DNA of 64,000 nt. It comes from Levilactobacillus spicheri DSM 15429 (GTDB lineage Bacteria; Bacillota; Bacilli; Lactobacillales; Lactobacillaceae). A model generated the notes under the pieces. The model did no database searches. It saw only the letters and a program-made list of their open reading frames with translations, and was not told the origin of the DNA. The stretch's first letter is position 1, and every line of letters begins with the position of its first letter. Shown one piece after another: positions 16,677 to 28,130 of the stretch. The stretch covers positions 1 to 64,000 of the forward strand of contig NZ_AZFC01000016.1 in assembly GCF_001435095.1 (NCBI RefSeq), read 5' to 3'. Made by a program: the position numbers and the translations under genes.

Positions 16677-17684
16677 CTATTTTGGATCGTCGTCTTGCGG
16701 CAGTTCTTCCACCTGCTTGACGAATTTTTGTTCTGCCTCGAGCATCTCCGGCGAGTCCATCGTCACCGCGGAATCCGGAATGGCGTCGAGGTTGGCGTAC
16801 ATCTCGATGTGTTGCCGCAGGTTGCGGAACTTCATCGGCGCGTCGCCCCCGTACTCGCCATCCAGGTTGATCATCATCCGCTCGTTGACCGGCTTGGCAA
16901 CCACCTTGTTGGTCTTGACGTAGATGATGTGCGGGTCGTTGATGTGCTTCCCACCGTTTAAGACCAGCCCCATCAGCCGCAAAAGCTCCGGCAAACTGGC
17001 GGTCTTGACGATGATCATGGTGAACTTGCCGTCGTCCAGCGCCGCATCGGGGACGATCTTTTCAAAGCCCCCGATGGAGTTGGTCAACGCCAGCAAGAAC
17101 ATCGACGCCTTGCCGCGGAAGTGGCCCCCGTCGTAGGTCAGGTCCATCTCGATGGGCTTGATCTGCGGCAGGAGTTCGGCGCCCTTCGCCAGGTAGGCCA
17201 GGTAGCCGAAAATCGACTTCAGGTTCGACGGCACGTCGTACGTCAGCTCGGTCAGCAGCCCCCCACCCGCAATGTTGATGAAGTACTGCTCGCCGGCCTG
17301 GCCGATGTCCATCTTGATGGTCTGCTCCTTGAGCACGACCTTCGCCGCCGCCAAGGGGTCCTCGCGCGGAATGTGCAGCGCGCGGGCGTAGTCGTTGGTC
17401 GTCCCCGCGGGGATGATCGCCAACTTGGGCCGGTGCGCGAGCCCGGCGATCCCGTTAACCACCTGGTTAATAGTACCGTCGCCCCCGGCCGCCACGATGA
17501 GTTCAAACCCAGCCTTGGCCACCCGGGTCGCTTCGTCCCGAGCCGAATCCGGCGCTGGCGTCGTCGCGTAGGCACTGGTTTCGTAGCCGGCCTGCTCGAA
17601 CACTGCCAAAATATCAATTAAATCCTTTTTTAACGCCTCACGGCCTGAGGTTGGGTTATAAATCACCCGTGCCCGTTTACGCAT
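16677..17684 (-). CDS. dagK: Diacylglycerol/lipid kinase DagK
   Basis: 335 residues. The catalytic domain of the DAGK/sphingosine-kinase family has VAAGGDGTINQVVNGI at about 64-80 and IIPAGTTNDYARAL at about 92-105. It phosphorylates diacylglycerol to phosphatidic acid at the membrane, recycling lipid released during lipoteichoic acid synthesis. GGAGG precedes the ATG. It follows gatB by 20 bases in a conserved lactobacillar order, so it is probably in the same operon. Confidence 0.93.
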   Translation of the reverse strand: MRKRARVIYNPTSGREALKKDLIDILAVFEQAGYETSAYATTPAPDSARDEATRVAKAGFELIVAAGGDGTINQVVNGIAGLAHRPKLAIIPAGTTNDYARALHIPREDPLAAAKVVLKEQTIKMDIGQAGEQYFINIAGGGLLTELTYDVPSNLKSIFGYLAYLAKGAELLPQIKPIEMDLTYDGGHFRGKASMFLLALTNSIGGFEKIVPDAALDDGKFTMIIVKTASLPELLRLMGLVLNGGKHINDPHIIYVKTNKVVAKPVNERMMINLDGEYGGDAPMKFRNLRQHIEMYANLDAIPDSAVTMDSPEMLEAEQKFVKQVEELPQDDDPK

Positions 17685-17704
17685 GCTGGTGCCTCCAATG
17701 TTCT

Positions 17705-19126
17705 CTAGTGTTTCAAAGCCGCCATCAGTAACTGGTTGACGACCTTCGGGTTCGCCTGACCGTGCGTCTGCTTCATGATCTGACCCACGAGGTAGCCCAC
17801 GGCCCGGTCCTTCCCGTTGTTAAAGTCTTCGATGGATTGTGGATTCTGGTCCAGCACGTCATCGATGATCGGTTGTAACTTGGCGGGATCGGATAATTGA
17901 ACCAACCCGTGCTTTTCAACAAAGGCCTTGGGTTCCTCACCCTGGGTGACCGCCTTGAAGACCTTCTTGGCCATCTTGGTGGAAATCGTCCCGTCGGAAA
18001 TGAGGTTAATCATACCGGCTAAGTTGGCGGGTGTCAACTTCGTGGCGGACAGGTCGGCCTGCTGATCGTTCAGGTAGGCGTTGACGTCCCCTTGCAGGTA
18101 GTTGGCGGCCATCTTCGGGTCCGCCTTTAAGGCAACCATGCTGTCGAAGAAGTCGGACATTTCCTTGGTCTGGGTGATGACCATGGCGTCGTAGTCGGTC
18201 AGCCCCAGCTCGTTGACGTACCGGTCACGCCGCTTCCCTGGCATTTCAGGCATCGCGTCGTTCAATTCCTTGATCCAGTCGTCGCTGATATTCAGCGCTG
18301 GCAGGTCGGGTTCTGGGAAGTAACGGTAATCGTCGGACCCTTCCTTGACCCGCATCAGGATCGTTTCCCCGGTCTTTTCGTCGAACCGGCGCGTCTCTTG
18401 CCGGACACTGCCGCCGGACATCAGGACCTGCTGTTGCCGCTTTTCCTCGTACTCCAGCCCGCGCTTCACGTAGGTAAAGGAGTTCAAGTTCTTTAATTCG
18501 GTCTTGGTCCCGAACTTCTCTTGGCCCACGGGACGCACGGAAATGTTGACGTCGACCCGCATGGACCCTTCTTCCATCTTCACATCGGAGATCCCGGTGA
18601 ATTGGATGCGTTGCCGCAAGGCTTCCAGGTAGGCGTAGGCCTCGGCTGGCGATGCGATGTCGGGCTTCGACACGATTTCGATCAGGGGCGTCCCCTGCCG
18701 GTTCAAGTCGACGTAGGAATGGTCCCGTTCGTGGGTGTTCTTCCCGGCATCTTCTTCGATGTGCATCTCTTCAATTCCGATCTTCTTCTTCACACCGTCC
18801 ACGTCGACTTCGACCCAGCCGTCATGGGCGATGGGTTTGTCGGCCTGGGTGATCTGGTAAGCCTTCGGGTTATCCGGGTAGAAGTAGTTCTTCCGGTCGA
18901 AGTGGGTGTGCTGTTCCACCTGAGCGTGCAGCGCCAAAGCGGCGATGATACCGTCGGCAACGACGCCCTTGTTGGTGGTTGGCAGGACCCCGGGGTATCC
19001 CCAGTCGATCACGTTCGTGTTGGCGTTAGGCTTGACCCCGAATTCAACGGGGGACGGACTGAAGATCTTCGAGTGCGTCTTTAACTCCACGTGGACTTCC
19101 AGCCCAATGGTTGTTTCAAAATTCAT
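17705..19126 (-). CDS. gatB: Asp-tRNA(Asn)/Glu-tRNA(Gln) amidotransferase subunit B
   Basis: 473 residues. The catalytic N-terminal cradle starts [13 protein letters not shown] and includes the [30 protein letters not shown] segments; the C-terminal YqeY-like tail binds tRNA. It phosphorylates Glu on misacylated tRNA-Gln and accepts ammonia from GatA. Its start overlaps the gatA stop by one base (TAATG). The order gatC-gatA-gatB is complete, so this cell makes Gln-tRNA indirectly. Confidence 0.97.
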   Translation of the reverse strand: MNFETTIGLEVHVELKTHSKIFSPSPVEFGVKPNANTNVIDWGYPGVLPTTNKGVVADGIIAALALHAQVEQHTHFDRKNYFYPDNPKAYQITQADKPIAHDGWVEVDVDGVKKKIGIEEMHIEEDAGKNTHERDHSYVDLNRQGTPLIEIVSKPDIASPAEAYAYLEALRQRIQFTGISDVKMEEGSMRVDVNISVRPVGQEKFGTKTELKNLNSFTYVKRGLEYEEKRQQQVLMSGGSVRQETRRFDEKTGETILMRVKEGSDDYRYFPEPDLPALNISDDWIKELNDAMPEMPGKRRDRYVNELGLTDYDAMVITQTKEMSDFFDSMVALKADPKMAANYLQGDVNAYLNDQQADLSATKLTPANLAGMINLISDGTISTKMAKKVFKAVTQGEEPKAFVEKHGLVQLSDPAKLQPIIDDVLDQNPQSIEDFNNGKDRAVGYLVGQIMKQTHGQANPKVVNQLLMAALKH

Positions 19127-20595
19127 TAGTTTTGGCCTCCTAACGTGGGAATCTCTTGGTGAAACGCCGTATTCTGTTCAAAGGCGTATCCCGCCTTGTA
19201 CAGCGTGCTTTCGTCAAATGGCCGTCCAATCAGCTGCATGCCGATCGGTAACCCGTTGCTGAAGCCGGCGGGCAAGGATAAGCCCGGTAGGCCGGCCAAG
19301 TTTACGGGGATGGTCAGGATATCGTTCATGTACATGGTGACGGGGTCCGAGATCTTGGCCCCGATGCCAAAGGCCGTGGTCGGTGCCACGGGACCCAGGA
19401 TAAAGTCGTGGTCCTTCAAGATGGCCTTAAAGTCGTTCAAGATGACCGTCCGGACCTTGGCTGCCTTCACGAAGTAGGCGTCGTAGAACCCAGCGGACAG
19501 GGAGAAGGTCCCCAACATGATCCGGCGCTTGACTTCGTCGCCGAACCCTTCGGAACGGGACTTCACGTAAACGTCTTCCAGGTTCTTCACGTCGTCGGCC
19601 CGGAAACCGTAGCGAATCCCGTCAAACCGTTGGAGGTTCGAGGACGCTTCGGAGGACGCGATGATGTAGTAGGCCGCAACCCCGTATTGGTTGTGCGGTA
19701 AGGAGACTTCGTCGACCGTGGCCCCTAACTTGCGGTAGGTGTCGGCGGCGGCTAGGATGGCGTTCTTCACATCATCGGAGACCCCTTCGGCCAGGAATTC
19801 CTTCGGTAACCCGATGCGCATGCCCTTGACGCTGGTCGCGGCATTCAGGTCGGCCGCAAAGTTCGGCACGGCCTTGTCGGAGGACGTCAGGTCGTGGTCG
19901 TCATGACCGGCAATGGCGCTGAGCATCATAGCGTTATCCTTGACGCTACGGGTCATCGGGCCAATCTGGTCCAAACTGGAGGCGAAGGCGATCAGGCCCC
20001 ACCGGGAGACCCGACCGTACGTCGGCTTCATCCCCACGACACCGTTAAAGGCGGCCGGTTGCCGAATCGAACCACCGGTATCGGACCCCAAGGAAGCGGG
20101 CACCATGCCGGCCGCAACGGCTGCGGCGGACCCACCGGAAGACCCACCGGGAACCTTGGTGTGGTCCCAAGCGTTCTTAGTAGTCTTGAAGGCGGAGTTT
20201 TCGGTCGAACTCCCCATGGCGAATTCGTCCAGGTTGGTCTTCCCGACGGAGATCATGTTGGCGTGGGCCAACTTCTCCACGACCGTGGCATCGTAGACTG
20301 GCTTGAAATTGGCCAAGATCTTGGAAGCAGCGGTCGTTGGGATGTTCTTCGTGACCAGGTTATCCTTTAAAGCCATGGGAATCCCGGCTAAGGGCTGGTC
20401 GTCGGCGATGCCGGCCTGGTCGATCTTCTCGGCTTGGGCTAAGGCCTCGTCTGCGTTCACGTGTAAAAAGGCGTTGATTTCAGGGTCGGTGGCCTGGATA
20501 TTGTCCAGGGTCGCCTGCGTTAATTCTTTGGCACTGTACTTTTTCGCCACCAGGTCAGCGTGCAGGCTAGCGAGGTCTTGTTTGAAGTAGTTCAT
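19126..20595 (-). CDS. gatA: Asp/Glu-tRNA amidotransferase subunit A
   Basis: 489 residues, amidase-signature family. The Ser-cisSer-Lys triad is visible: Lys in [10 protein letters not shown], cis-Ser in [14 protein letters not shown] and Ser in [12 protein letters not shown]. It releases ammonia from glutamine and channels it to GatB. It is separated from gatC by three bases and overlaps gatB. The same amidase fold occurs in the secreted protein at 7890-10100. Confidence 0.97.
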   Translation of the reverse strand: MNYFKQDLASLHADLVAKKYSAKELTQATLDNIQATDPEINAFLHVNADEALAQAEKIDQAGIADDQPLAGIPMALKDNLVTKNIPTTAASKILANFKPVYDATVVEKLAHANMISVGKTNLDEFAMGSSTENSAFKTTKNAWDHTKVPGGSSGGSAAAVAAGMVPASLGSDTGGSIRQPAAFNGVVGMKPTYGRVSRWGLIAFASSLDQIGPMTRSVKDNAMMLSAIAGHDDHDLTSSDKAVPNFAADLNAATSVKGMRIGLPKEFLAEGVSDDVKNAILAAADTYRKLGATVDEVSLPHNQYGVAAYYIIASSEASSNLQRFDGIRYGFRADDVKNLEDVYVKSRSEGFGDEVKRRIMLGTFSLSAGFYDAYFVKAAKVRTVILNDFKAILKDHDFILGPVAPTTAFGIGAKISDPVTMYMNDILTIPVNLAGLPGLSLPAGFSNGLPIGMQLIGRPFDESTLYKAGYAFEQNTAFHQEIPTLGGQN

Positions 20596-20598
20596 GAA

Positions 20599-20904
20599 TT
20601 AATCCTCACTTTCGTCGATGATGGTTGGCACCATGATGTAGCCGTCTTGGGCTTCTGGCGCGTTCTTTAAGAGTGCTTCACTTTGTCCCCAGTTGTCCGC
20701 GACGTCTTCACGCATCACGTTGATCTGGTCGGTGACGTTGCTGGTCGCTTCAACGTTGGACGTGTCCACTTCACTGAGCGATTCAAATAAGCCGATGATC
20801 TCATCCAATTGGGGCGTCAATGCGTCCAACTGGTTATTCGTAAACTCAAGCTTGGCCAGTTCAGCCACGTGCTTCACTTGGTCACGATCAATTCGATTAG
20901 CCAT
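20599..20904 (-). CDS. gatC: Asp/Glu-tRNA amidotransferase subunit C
   Basis: About 101 residues. It has the typical N-terminus of GatC (DQVKHVAELAKLEFTNNQLDALTPQLDEIIGLFESLSEVDT) and an acidic tail. It wraps GatA and holds the complex together. The ATG at 20904 is chosen over a TTG one codon earlier because of its spacing to GAGGGA. First gene of gatCAB. Confidence 0.95.
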   Translation of the reverse strand: MANRIDRDQVKHVAELAKLEFTNNQLDALTPQLDEIIGLFESLSEVDTSNVEATSNVTDQINVMREDVADNWGQSEALLKNAPEAQDGYIMVPTIIDESED

Positions 20905-20977
20905 CAATTATCCCTCTTTCTTCATTATCCGTATTACCCGTTTACCCGCGTGGTTCGCAAAGTAAACACACATTATC

Positions 20978-21005
20978 ATTCTACCATATATCTAGGGGAG
21001 ACCAA
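20978..21005 (-). promoter_or_regulatory. Promoter of gatCAB
   Basis: On the minus strand TTGGTC-16-TAGAAT, about 75 bases before the gatC start. Its place within the camS-gatC gap suggests gatCAB-dagK-rlmD is its own transcript. Confidence 0.55.
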
Positions 21006-21559
21006 GAAATCTATCTAAAAACTGTGGGATTCCTGCGCTCCACCGGTGGACTTGAAAAATGATTCCCCCTACACAACGAACCACCATGTCCCAGGTCGTA
21101 CAGGACCCCCGCGACCGGCAGGCGACTTTCAGGGCTGGAACGCCGGCGGGCACGACTAACTGAGCCCCGTTGCCTGCTGGTCGTTGGTTGAGCTATGAGG
21201 AAACTGGCGTCGAAAAACCAATCGAGCCAAACATGGTGGGTCGGCAATATCACTCCGTAACCTGCCCCACTGTAGCTTCCGGTATGGAGACCCGCTCCCC
21301 ACTTGACCATCATTTTTCTCAAAATAGTATCAATGCCACTCCACAATCCCCACTATCTGCATGAATAATCGTCCATTGCGCTGACTAAACAACTCAGGAC
21401 TCCACTCCCCCCATCTTAGCGACAGTCATCACCAATGTCGCCACCCCCTCATCAACGTTAGCGGAACAGAGGCGACTTGGTGGTCGTGCCCACCACGACC
21501 ATCTTGCTCGCCGGCGTGAAGCGACCCCATCACCCTTAACACCAGCAATCCGCCCATAT
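21006..21559. other. Gene-free stretch between camS and gatC
   Basis: No protein gene is believable here: the one open frame (21011-21346, minus) has no family resemblance. The stretch holds a perfect palindrome TCCACCGGTGGA (21039-21050), and a segment at 21131-21153 that resembles 24992-25012 in element A (shared AGG.CTGGAACG then GGGCAC). It may be a decayed copy of that element. Confidence 0.4.
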
Positions 21560-21594
21560 AAAAAACGACGGCCCCCGCAGGAGTCGCCGTTCTT
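21560..21594 (-). terminator. Terminator of ligA-camS transcript
   Basis: An imperfect GC-rich stem (AACGACGGC.../...GTCGCCGTT) followed on the minus strand by six T, 18 bases after the camS stop. Confidence 0.75.
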
Positions 21595-21611
21595 TGGTTC
21601 GTCAATTTGGA

Positions 21612-22754
21612 TCAGTAGCTGTTGAAGACGTGGCTGCTGAACTTCTTTTCGCTGGCCGTCCGGTTTAAGAAACTTTGAATCCCGTCGGTCGAGGAAACCG
21701 TGATGTCGATCGGTACCCCGGATGGCAGGTACTTTTGTGCCGCCGTCTGGAGGTACTGCGTGAAGTTGATGATTTCCGTTTGGCTGTAGAACTGCGTCGT
21801 GATGTTCACGTGCATCCCCTGCAGCGTCTTGCCGTCGTACTGCGCCTGTGCCGTGACCCCACTCAGGTTCGGGAAGAAGTTCTCGACCTGGCTCTTAAAG
21901 TTGGAGAAGGAGCTGGCATCGTTGCTGTTCGGGCTGCTGGCCCCGTTCGAGATCGGGAAGACGTAGTTCTTTTGGTTCAACGCCGTCCACTTCGCAACGC
22001 TGGTACTCCCCGCCTTGTTGTTGGAGTAAGCCAGGAACGTTCCCCCAATCAGGCTGTCGTTGGACGCCTGCCGGTAAACGGCGATCACGATGGGCACGTT
22101 CTTCAGCGCCGACTTTTGCCGCATGCGCTTCAGGACCGTGTTGGCCGCCTTCTTGGCGTACGCCTCGCCGGCCGCCTGCGTGATCTTGGTCTCGTAGGTC
22201 GCCCCGTACTGGACCTTCTTGAAGTAGTCCACCGAGTTGACCGCGATGCCGACCGTGACCCCGCCCAAGGAGAGCTTGCCGTTCTTCTGGGTCATGTAGT
22301 CCTGTTCTTCCAGGGCCTGAATGTAGATGGGGTTCCGCTTCGACGCCGACTTCGAGCCGTTATCGACCGGGTTCAGCCCCACGGAATTGGTCTTACTCTT
22401 GCGGTCCAACCAGTTCTGCACGGTCGTACTGCTCAGGTATTGCCCTTCCTGGAAGACGTAGTTCTTGGTCGAGAAGACCTTCTTCGACACGCTCAACATG
22501 CCGTTTTCAAAGCTCTTCAGGTTGTACGTGTTGCCGGAGTCCTGGGTGTTGGTCACCCCACGCGACTTGCTGACGGTGTAGTGGCCACTTTGAATGACCC
22601 CTTCGTAGTCGTTGTCGTTGCTTTGGCCGGTGAGCTGGGTCCCCGACGTACTGGTCTTCGACCCCGAAGACATGCTCGAACTGCCTAAATTACCACACGC
22701 CGCTAAGAATAGCGGAACGGCGGCTAACGCGATAAAGGTTCGTAACCGTTTCAC
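21612..22754 (-). CDS. camS: CamS family sex pheromone lipoprotein
   Basis: About 380 residues. A lipoprotein signal VKRLRTFIALAAVPLFLAACGN has its lipobox Cys at about 22, followed by a Ser-rich linker and the CamS domain. In enterococci and staphylococci the cleaved signal peptide acts as a pheromone; the protein's own role is unknown. I choose the GTG at 22754, with AGGAGG 7 bases upstream, because it gives a correct signal peptide; the ATG at 22778 adds an acidic octapeptide that spoils it. It starts 16 bases after ligA, so the two are coupled. Confidence 0.9.
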   Translation of the reverse strand: MKRLRTFIALAAVPLFLAACGNLGSSSMSSGSKTSTSGTQLTGQSNDNDYEGVIQSGHYTVSKSRGVTNTQDSGNTYNLKSFENGMLSVSKKVFSTKNYVFQEGQYLSSTTVQNWLDRKSKTNSVGLNPVDNGSKSASKRNPIYIQALEEQDYMTQKNGKLSLGGVTVGIAVNSVDYFKKVQYGATYETKITQAAGEAYAKKAANTVLKRMRQKSALKNVPIVIAVYRQASNDSLIGGTFLAYSNNKAGSTSVAKWTALNQKNYVFPISNGASSPNSNDASSFSNFKSQVENFFPNLSGVTAQAQYDGKTLQGMHVNITTQFYSQTEIINFTQYLQTAAQKYLPSGVPIDITVSSTDGIQSFLNRTASEKKFSSHVFNSY

Positions 22755-22770
22755 GATGTTTCCTCCTAAA

Positions 22771-24837
<2,067 letters not shown>

Positions 24838-24976
24838 TCACATACCATGATTATTACCCATTTTCAGACAAAATGGTAGTCTCCGCCGCCACCGATTTGT
24901 CGCTGGCGCAGTTAACTACCATTCGTGTTTAATCTACAGTTTAAAAGAATGACCCATCGGTGGTGCAGGCGCTCCC

Positions 24977-25114
24977 GGCCAGGCCAAAATCAGGCTGGAA
25001 CGGGGTGGGCACAGATTTGAGCCCTAAACCCGGTCTCAAATACTGGCCTTTATCTAAGCCGGCCCAAACCGCCGACTAAGATAAATCTCACCCCTGAGCC
25101 ATTTTGGCCTGGCC
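24977..25114. repeat. Large palindromic intergenic element A
   Basis: A 138-bp multi-stem element. Outer arms GGCCAGGCCAAAAT (24977-24990) and ATTTTGGCCTGGCC (25101-25114) are perfect inverted copies. Inside are a 7-bp hairpin ATTTGAG/CTCAAAT (25015-25041) and a hairpin TTTATCTAAG/CTAAGATAAA (25049-25085). It lies in the gap between pcrA and ligA and does not end in a T-run. This may be a mobile palindromic repeat or a structured RNA. Confidence 0.6.
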
Positions 25115-25263
25115 GTCCGCTGACAAGGGTGTCAGTGGCAACCATTGCCCGACTTTTTAAGGATCATTGACAGCGCTGGCGACTCGTCAGCACTTAAACG
25201 CCGTCACGCCATCGTCCCGGAGTCACTGACCACAGTCGGGTGGGCTTGTCTCAATCGAACGGG

Positions 25264-27540
25264 TTAGTCGACCCGCTTGATCGGTGCAAAGGCAGCCAGA
25301 AGCCGTTTGACACCCTGTTCTGGGAAGGCGATGTCGAGTTCGGCGTCCTCGCCGGTCCCGTTGACCTTGACGACGGTCCCGACACCCCACTTCTTGTGGC
25401 TAGCCTTGTCGCCAACCGTCCAGCTCACCTTGCCAGCACCGGTCCCGGTGTCGGTCGTGATCCGGCCGGTCTTCCCGTGGTATGGGTTGGCAACGGCGCT
25501 GGCCGTCCGGCGGGCAAACGGCACGTCCTTGCGTTGCGGTTGCAGACCGCTGGTGCTTTCGCTGTAGTCCTTGTGCAGCAGCTCCGGCGCGATTTCCGTA
25601 ATGAACCGCGATTCGGGGTTGTTCTGCCGCCGACCGTACAGCATCCGCGAGTAGGCGTTGGTCAGGTACAGCTTCTCCTGGGCCCGGGTGATCCCCACGT
25701 AGGCCAGGCGCCGCTCTTCTTCCAGTTGGTCCTCTTCGAGCATCGCCCGCGATAACGGGAAGATGCCCTCTTCCAGACCCATCAGGAAGATGACCGGGAA
25801 CTCCAACCCCTTGGCGGCGTGAAGCGTCATCAGCGTGACCTCGGCCGGCTCCTCGTCGACGTCGTCTTGAGCGGAAACCAGGGCCAAGTCGGCCAAGAAT
25901 TCGACCAAGCGGTTGTCCTCATCGTCGTGGTCCTCCTGGTCCCAATCCGTGTCGAACTTCTGGGTCACGGAGAGGAATTCCTCGATGTTTTCGATCCGCG
26001 TCTCGTTTTCCAGGTTCTTGGTGTTCTTCAGGGCGTCGAGGTAGCCCGTCCGGTCCAAAATGTCGTTTGTGATGTCGGACACGCTGGCCGTCACGGCGTT
26101 TTCCTGGATGGCCTTGATGGTCCGGCCGAACTTGGCCATGGCGTTGCGGCTTCGGGAACTGATGTCGTTGGCTAAATCGACGTTTTGCGTCGCCTCCAGC
26201 TCGCTCCAGTCGTTCATGTCGGCGAAGTCCCGCAGCTTTTCGAGGCTGGTGTTCCCGATGCCCCGTTTAGGTTCATTGATGATCCGTTCCAGGCTCATCG
26301 AGTCGGCCGGGTTGGCGATCAGCGTCAGGTAGGCCAGGACGTCGCGAATTTCCTTGCGGTCGTAGAACTTGTGGCCCCCGACCATGGTGTACGGGATGTT
26401 GGCCTTGACCAGAGTTTCTTCAATCACCCGGGACTGGGCGTTGGTCCGGTACAGGATGGCGAAATCGCCGTAGTCGTGGTGGTTCTGCTCGCGTTCCTCT
26501 TGAATCTTCGCGACCACGTAATGGGCCTCGTCGTTTTCGTTTTGTCCGCGGTAATACGAGATCTTATCCCCCTCGGGGTTCTCGGTCCACAGGTCCTTCT
26601 TCTTCCGGTTAACGTTCTGTTGGATCACGTCGTTGGCGGCCTTCAGGATGGTCTTGGTCGACCGGTAGTTTTGTTCCAATAACGTGACGTGGGCGTCGGG
26701 ATAGTCCTTTTCGAAGTTCAGGATGTTTTCCATGTTGGCACCCCGCCAGCCGTAGATACTTTGGTCCCCATCCCCGACGACGCACAGGTTGTCGTGCTTC
26801 TTGGCCAACATATTGACCAGCATGTACTGGGCATCGTTGGTATCTTGGTATTCATCGACGTGGATGTATTGGAACTTGTCCTGGTAGTAGCCCAGCACGC
26901 TGGCTTCCTGCTTGAACAGCTTGATGGTCAGCATGATCAGGTCGTCGAAGTCCATCGCCTGGTTGGCCTGCAGGGCCCGCTGGTAGCTGTCGTACACCTG
27001 TGCAACGGTCGTTTCAAACGGGTTGCCCGCCTCCTCGGCCATCATCGCGGGTGTCTGCAGCGCGTTCTTGGCGTTGGAAATGGCGCCTAACACGGAACGC
27101 GGGTCGTACTTCTTGGGGTCCAGGTTCTGGTCCTGCAAGACCCGCTTGATCAGCGTCCGTTGTTCACCGGTATCGGCAATCGTAAAGGCCCGGTTGTAGC
27201 CGAGCTTGTCGGCGTCGCGCCGCAAGATCCGCACGCACAACGCGTGGAACGTGGAGACCCAGACGTCGTTGCCGTCGGGGCCCAAGAGCTTGGCGACCCG
27301 TTCGCGCATTTCCTTGGCAGCCTTGTTGGTAAAGGTGATCGCCAAGATGTGCCACGGTAAAACGTGGTTGTGTTCGATCAGATAGGCGACCCGGTGCGTC
27401 AGCACCCGGGTCTTGCCACTGCCGGCCCCCGCGAGGACCAGTAAGGGCCCCTCCGTTTGAAGGACGGCCTCCGTTTGTTTGTCATTCATGCCCGTTAATA
27501 ATTCTTCTCCTGCCACCGTGAACACAATCCTCTCTGTCAT
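25264..27540 (-). CDS. pcrA: DNA helicase PcrA/UvrD
   Basis: Up to 758 residues of a superfamily 1A helicase. Walker A is AGAGSGKT (about 39-46), motif II VDEYQDTN, motif III GDGDQSIYGWRGA, motif IV EQNYRST and motif VI VGITRAQEKLYL. It unwinds 3'-to-5' in nucleotide excision repair and plasmid replication. The C-terminal Tudor-like tail (VGDKASHKKWGVGTVV) binds RNA polymerase in relatives. The start is uncertain: ATG 27540 has weak AGGA; GTG at 27516 or ATG at 27489 are possible and give a better family match. Confidence 0.95.
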   Translation of the reverse strand: MTERIVFTVAGEELLTGMNDKQTEAVLQTEGPLLVLAGAGSGKTRVLTHRVAYLIEHNHVLPWHILAITFTNKAAKEMRERVAKLLGPDGNDVWVSTFHALCVRILRRDADKLGYNRAFTIADTGEQRTLIKRVLQDQNLDPKKYDPRSVLGAISNAKNALQTPAMMAEEAGNPFETTVAQVYDSYQRALQANQAMDFDDLIMLTIKLFKQEASVLGYYQDKFQYIHVDEYQDTNDAQYMLVNMLAKKHDNLCVVGDGDQSIYGWRGANMENILNFEKDYPDAHVTLLEQNYRSTKTILKAANDVIQQNVNRKKKDLWTENPEGDKISYYRGQNENDEAHYVVAKIQEEREQNHHDYGDFAILYRTNAQSRVIEETLVKANIPYTMVGGHKFYDRKEIRDVLAYLTLIANPADSMSLERIINEPKRGIGNTSLEKLRDFADMNDWSELEATQNVDLANDISSRSRNAMAKFGRTIKAIQENAVTASVSDITNDILDRTGYLDALKNTKNLENETRIENIEEFLSVTQKFDTDWDQEDHDDEDNRLVEFLADLALVSAQDDVDEEPAEVTLMTLHAAKGLEFPVIFLMGLEEGIFPLSRAMLEEDQLEEERRLAYVGITRAQEKLYLTNAYSRMLYGRRQNNPESRFITEIAPELLHKDYSESTSGLQPQRKDVPFARRTASAVANPYHGKTGRITTDTGTGAGKVSWTVGDKASHKKWGVGTVVKVNGTGEDAELDIAFPEQGVKRLLAAFAPIKRVD

Positions 27541-27595
27541 TAGTCCTGACCATTATACCAAAGAAACATACGTTCTGCTGGGCTGACGGGGGAAT

Positions 27596-28066
27596 TTAAT
27601 CGAAATTTTCCGGTCCCGCGTCCGCCGGCAACACCATCGTCAAGACCGGGTACGGTTGCCCCTGCTCATCCACCGCGTGGCGTTCCGTGACGCGGAAACC
27701 CAGGTGCTCGTAAAAGCCGCGGGCCTGCGGATTTTGCTCATTGACCGTCAGGCTGGTCACCTGATACGCGACGATGCCGTGGGTCAGCAGCTGCCGGCCC
27801 AATCCCCGCCCCCGGACGGTCGGGTCCAGGAACAGCATCTCTAAATGGTGGTCGGCGACGCCCATGAAGCCGATTGGGCGTTGTTGGTCATCGACCGCCA
27901 CGCACAGGTCGGGGACCTGGGTCAGCGCGGTCGGGACGTACGCTTGAATGGCGGTGACCTCCGCCGGTGACAAAAAGGTGTGGGTCGCCCGTACCGCGGC
28001 CGCCCAGATGGTCACCAATTGTGCCACCAGGGCGGGGGTACGGGGCGGGTTATCATGTAGTTGCAT
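27596..28066 (-). CDS. GNAT family N-acetyltransferase
   Basis: 156 residues. The acetyl-CoA loop is EMLFLDPTVRGRGLGRQLLTHGI and the family's C-terminal element is VNEQNPQARGFYEHLGFRV (NxxAxxFYxxxGF), typical of YjaB/PhnO-type acetyltransferases. Substrate unknown. GGAGG lies 7 bases before the ATG. It stands between pcrA and the purK-like gene on the same strand, with a terminator upstream of it. Confidence 0.88.
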   Translation of the reverse strand: MQLHDNPPRTPALVAQLVTIWAAAVRATHTFLSPAEVTAIQAYVPTALTQVPDLCVAVDDQQRPIGFMGVADHHLEMLFLDPTVRGRGLGRQLLTHGIVAYQVTSLTVNEQNPQARGFYEHLGFRVTERHAVDEQGQPYPVLTMVLPADAGPENFD

Positions 28067-28085
28067 ATTCAGGCCTCCATAAACG

Positions 28086-28125
28086 AAAAACTGATGCCCA
28101 CCGGATCCCGGTCAAGCATCAGTTT
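28086..28125 (-). terminator. Terminator of xpt/purK-like transcript
   Basis: Stem AACTGATGC/GCATCAGTT with an inner CCGG/CCGG pair; T-run on the minus strand, six bases after the purK-like stop. Confidence 0.85.
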
Positions 28126-28130
28126 CGTGG

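Noticed and set aside
21011-21346. 111-residue minus-strand open frame in the camS-gatC gap
   Set aside because: No family resemblance, Arg/Ser/Gly-rich composition of an accidental frame, and no promoter or ribosome site seen.
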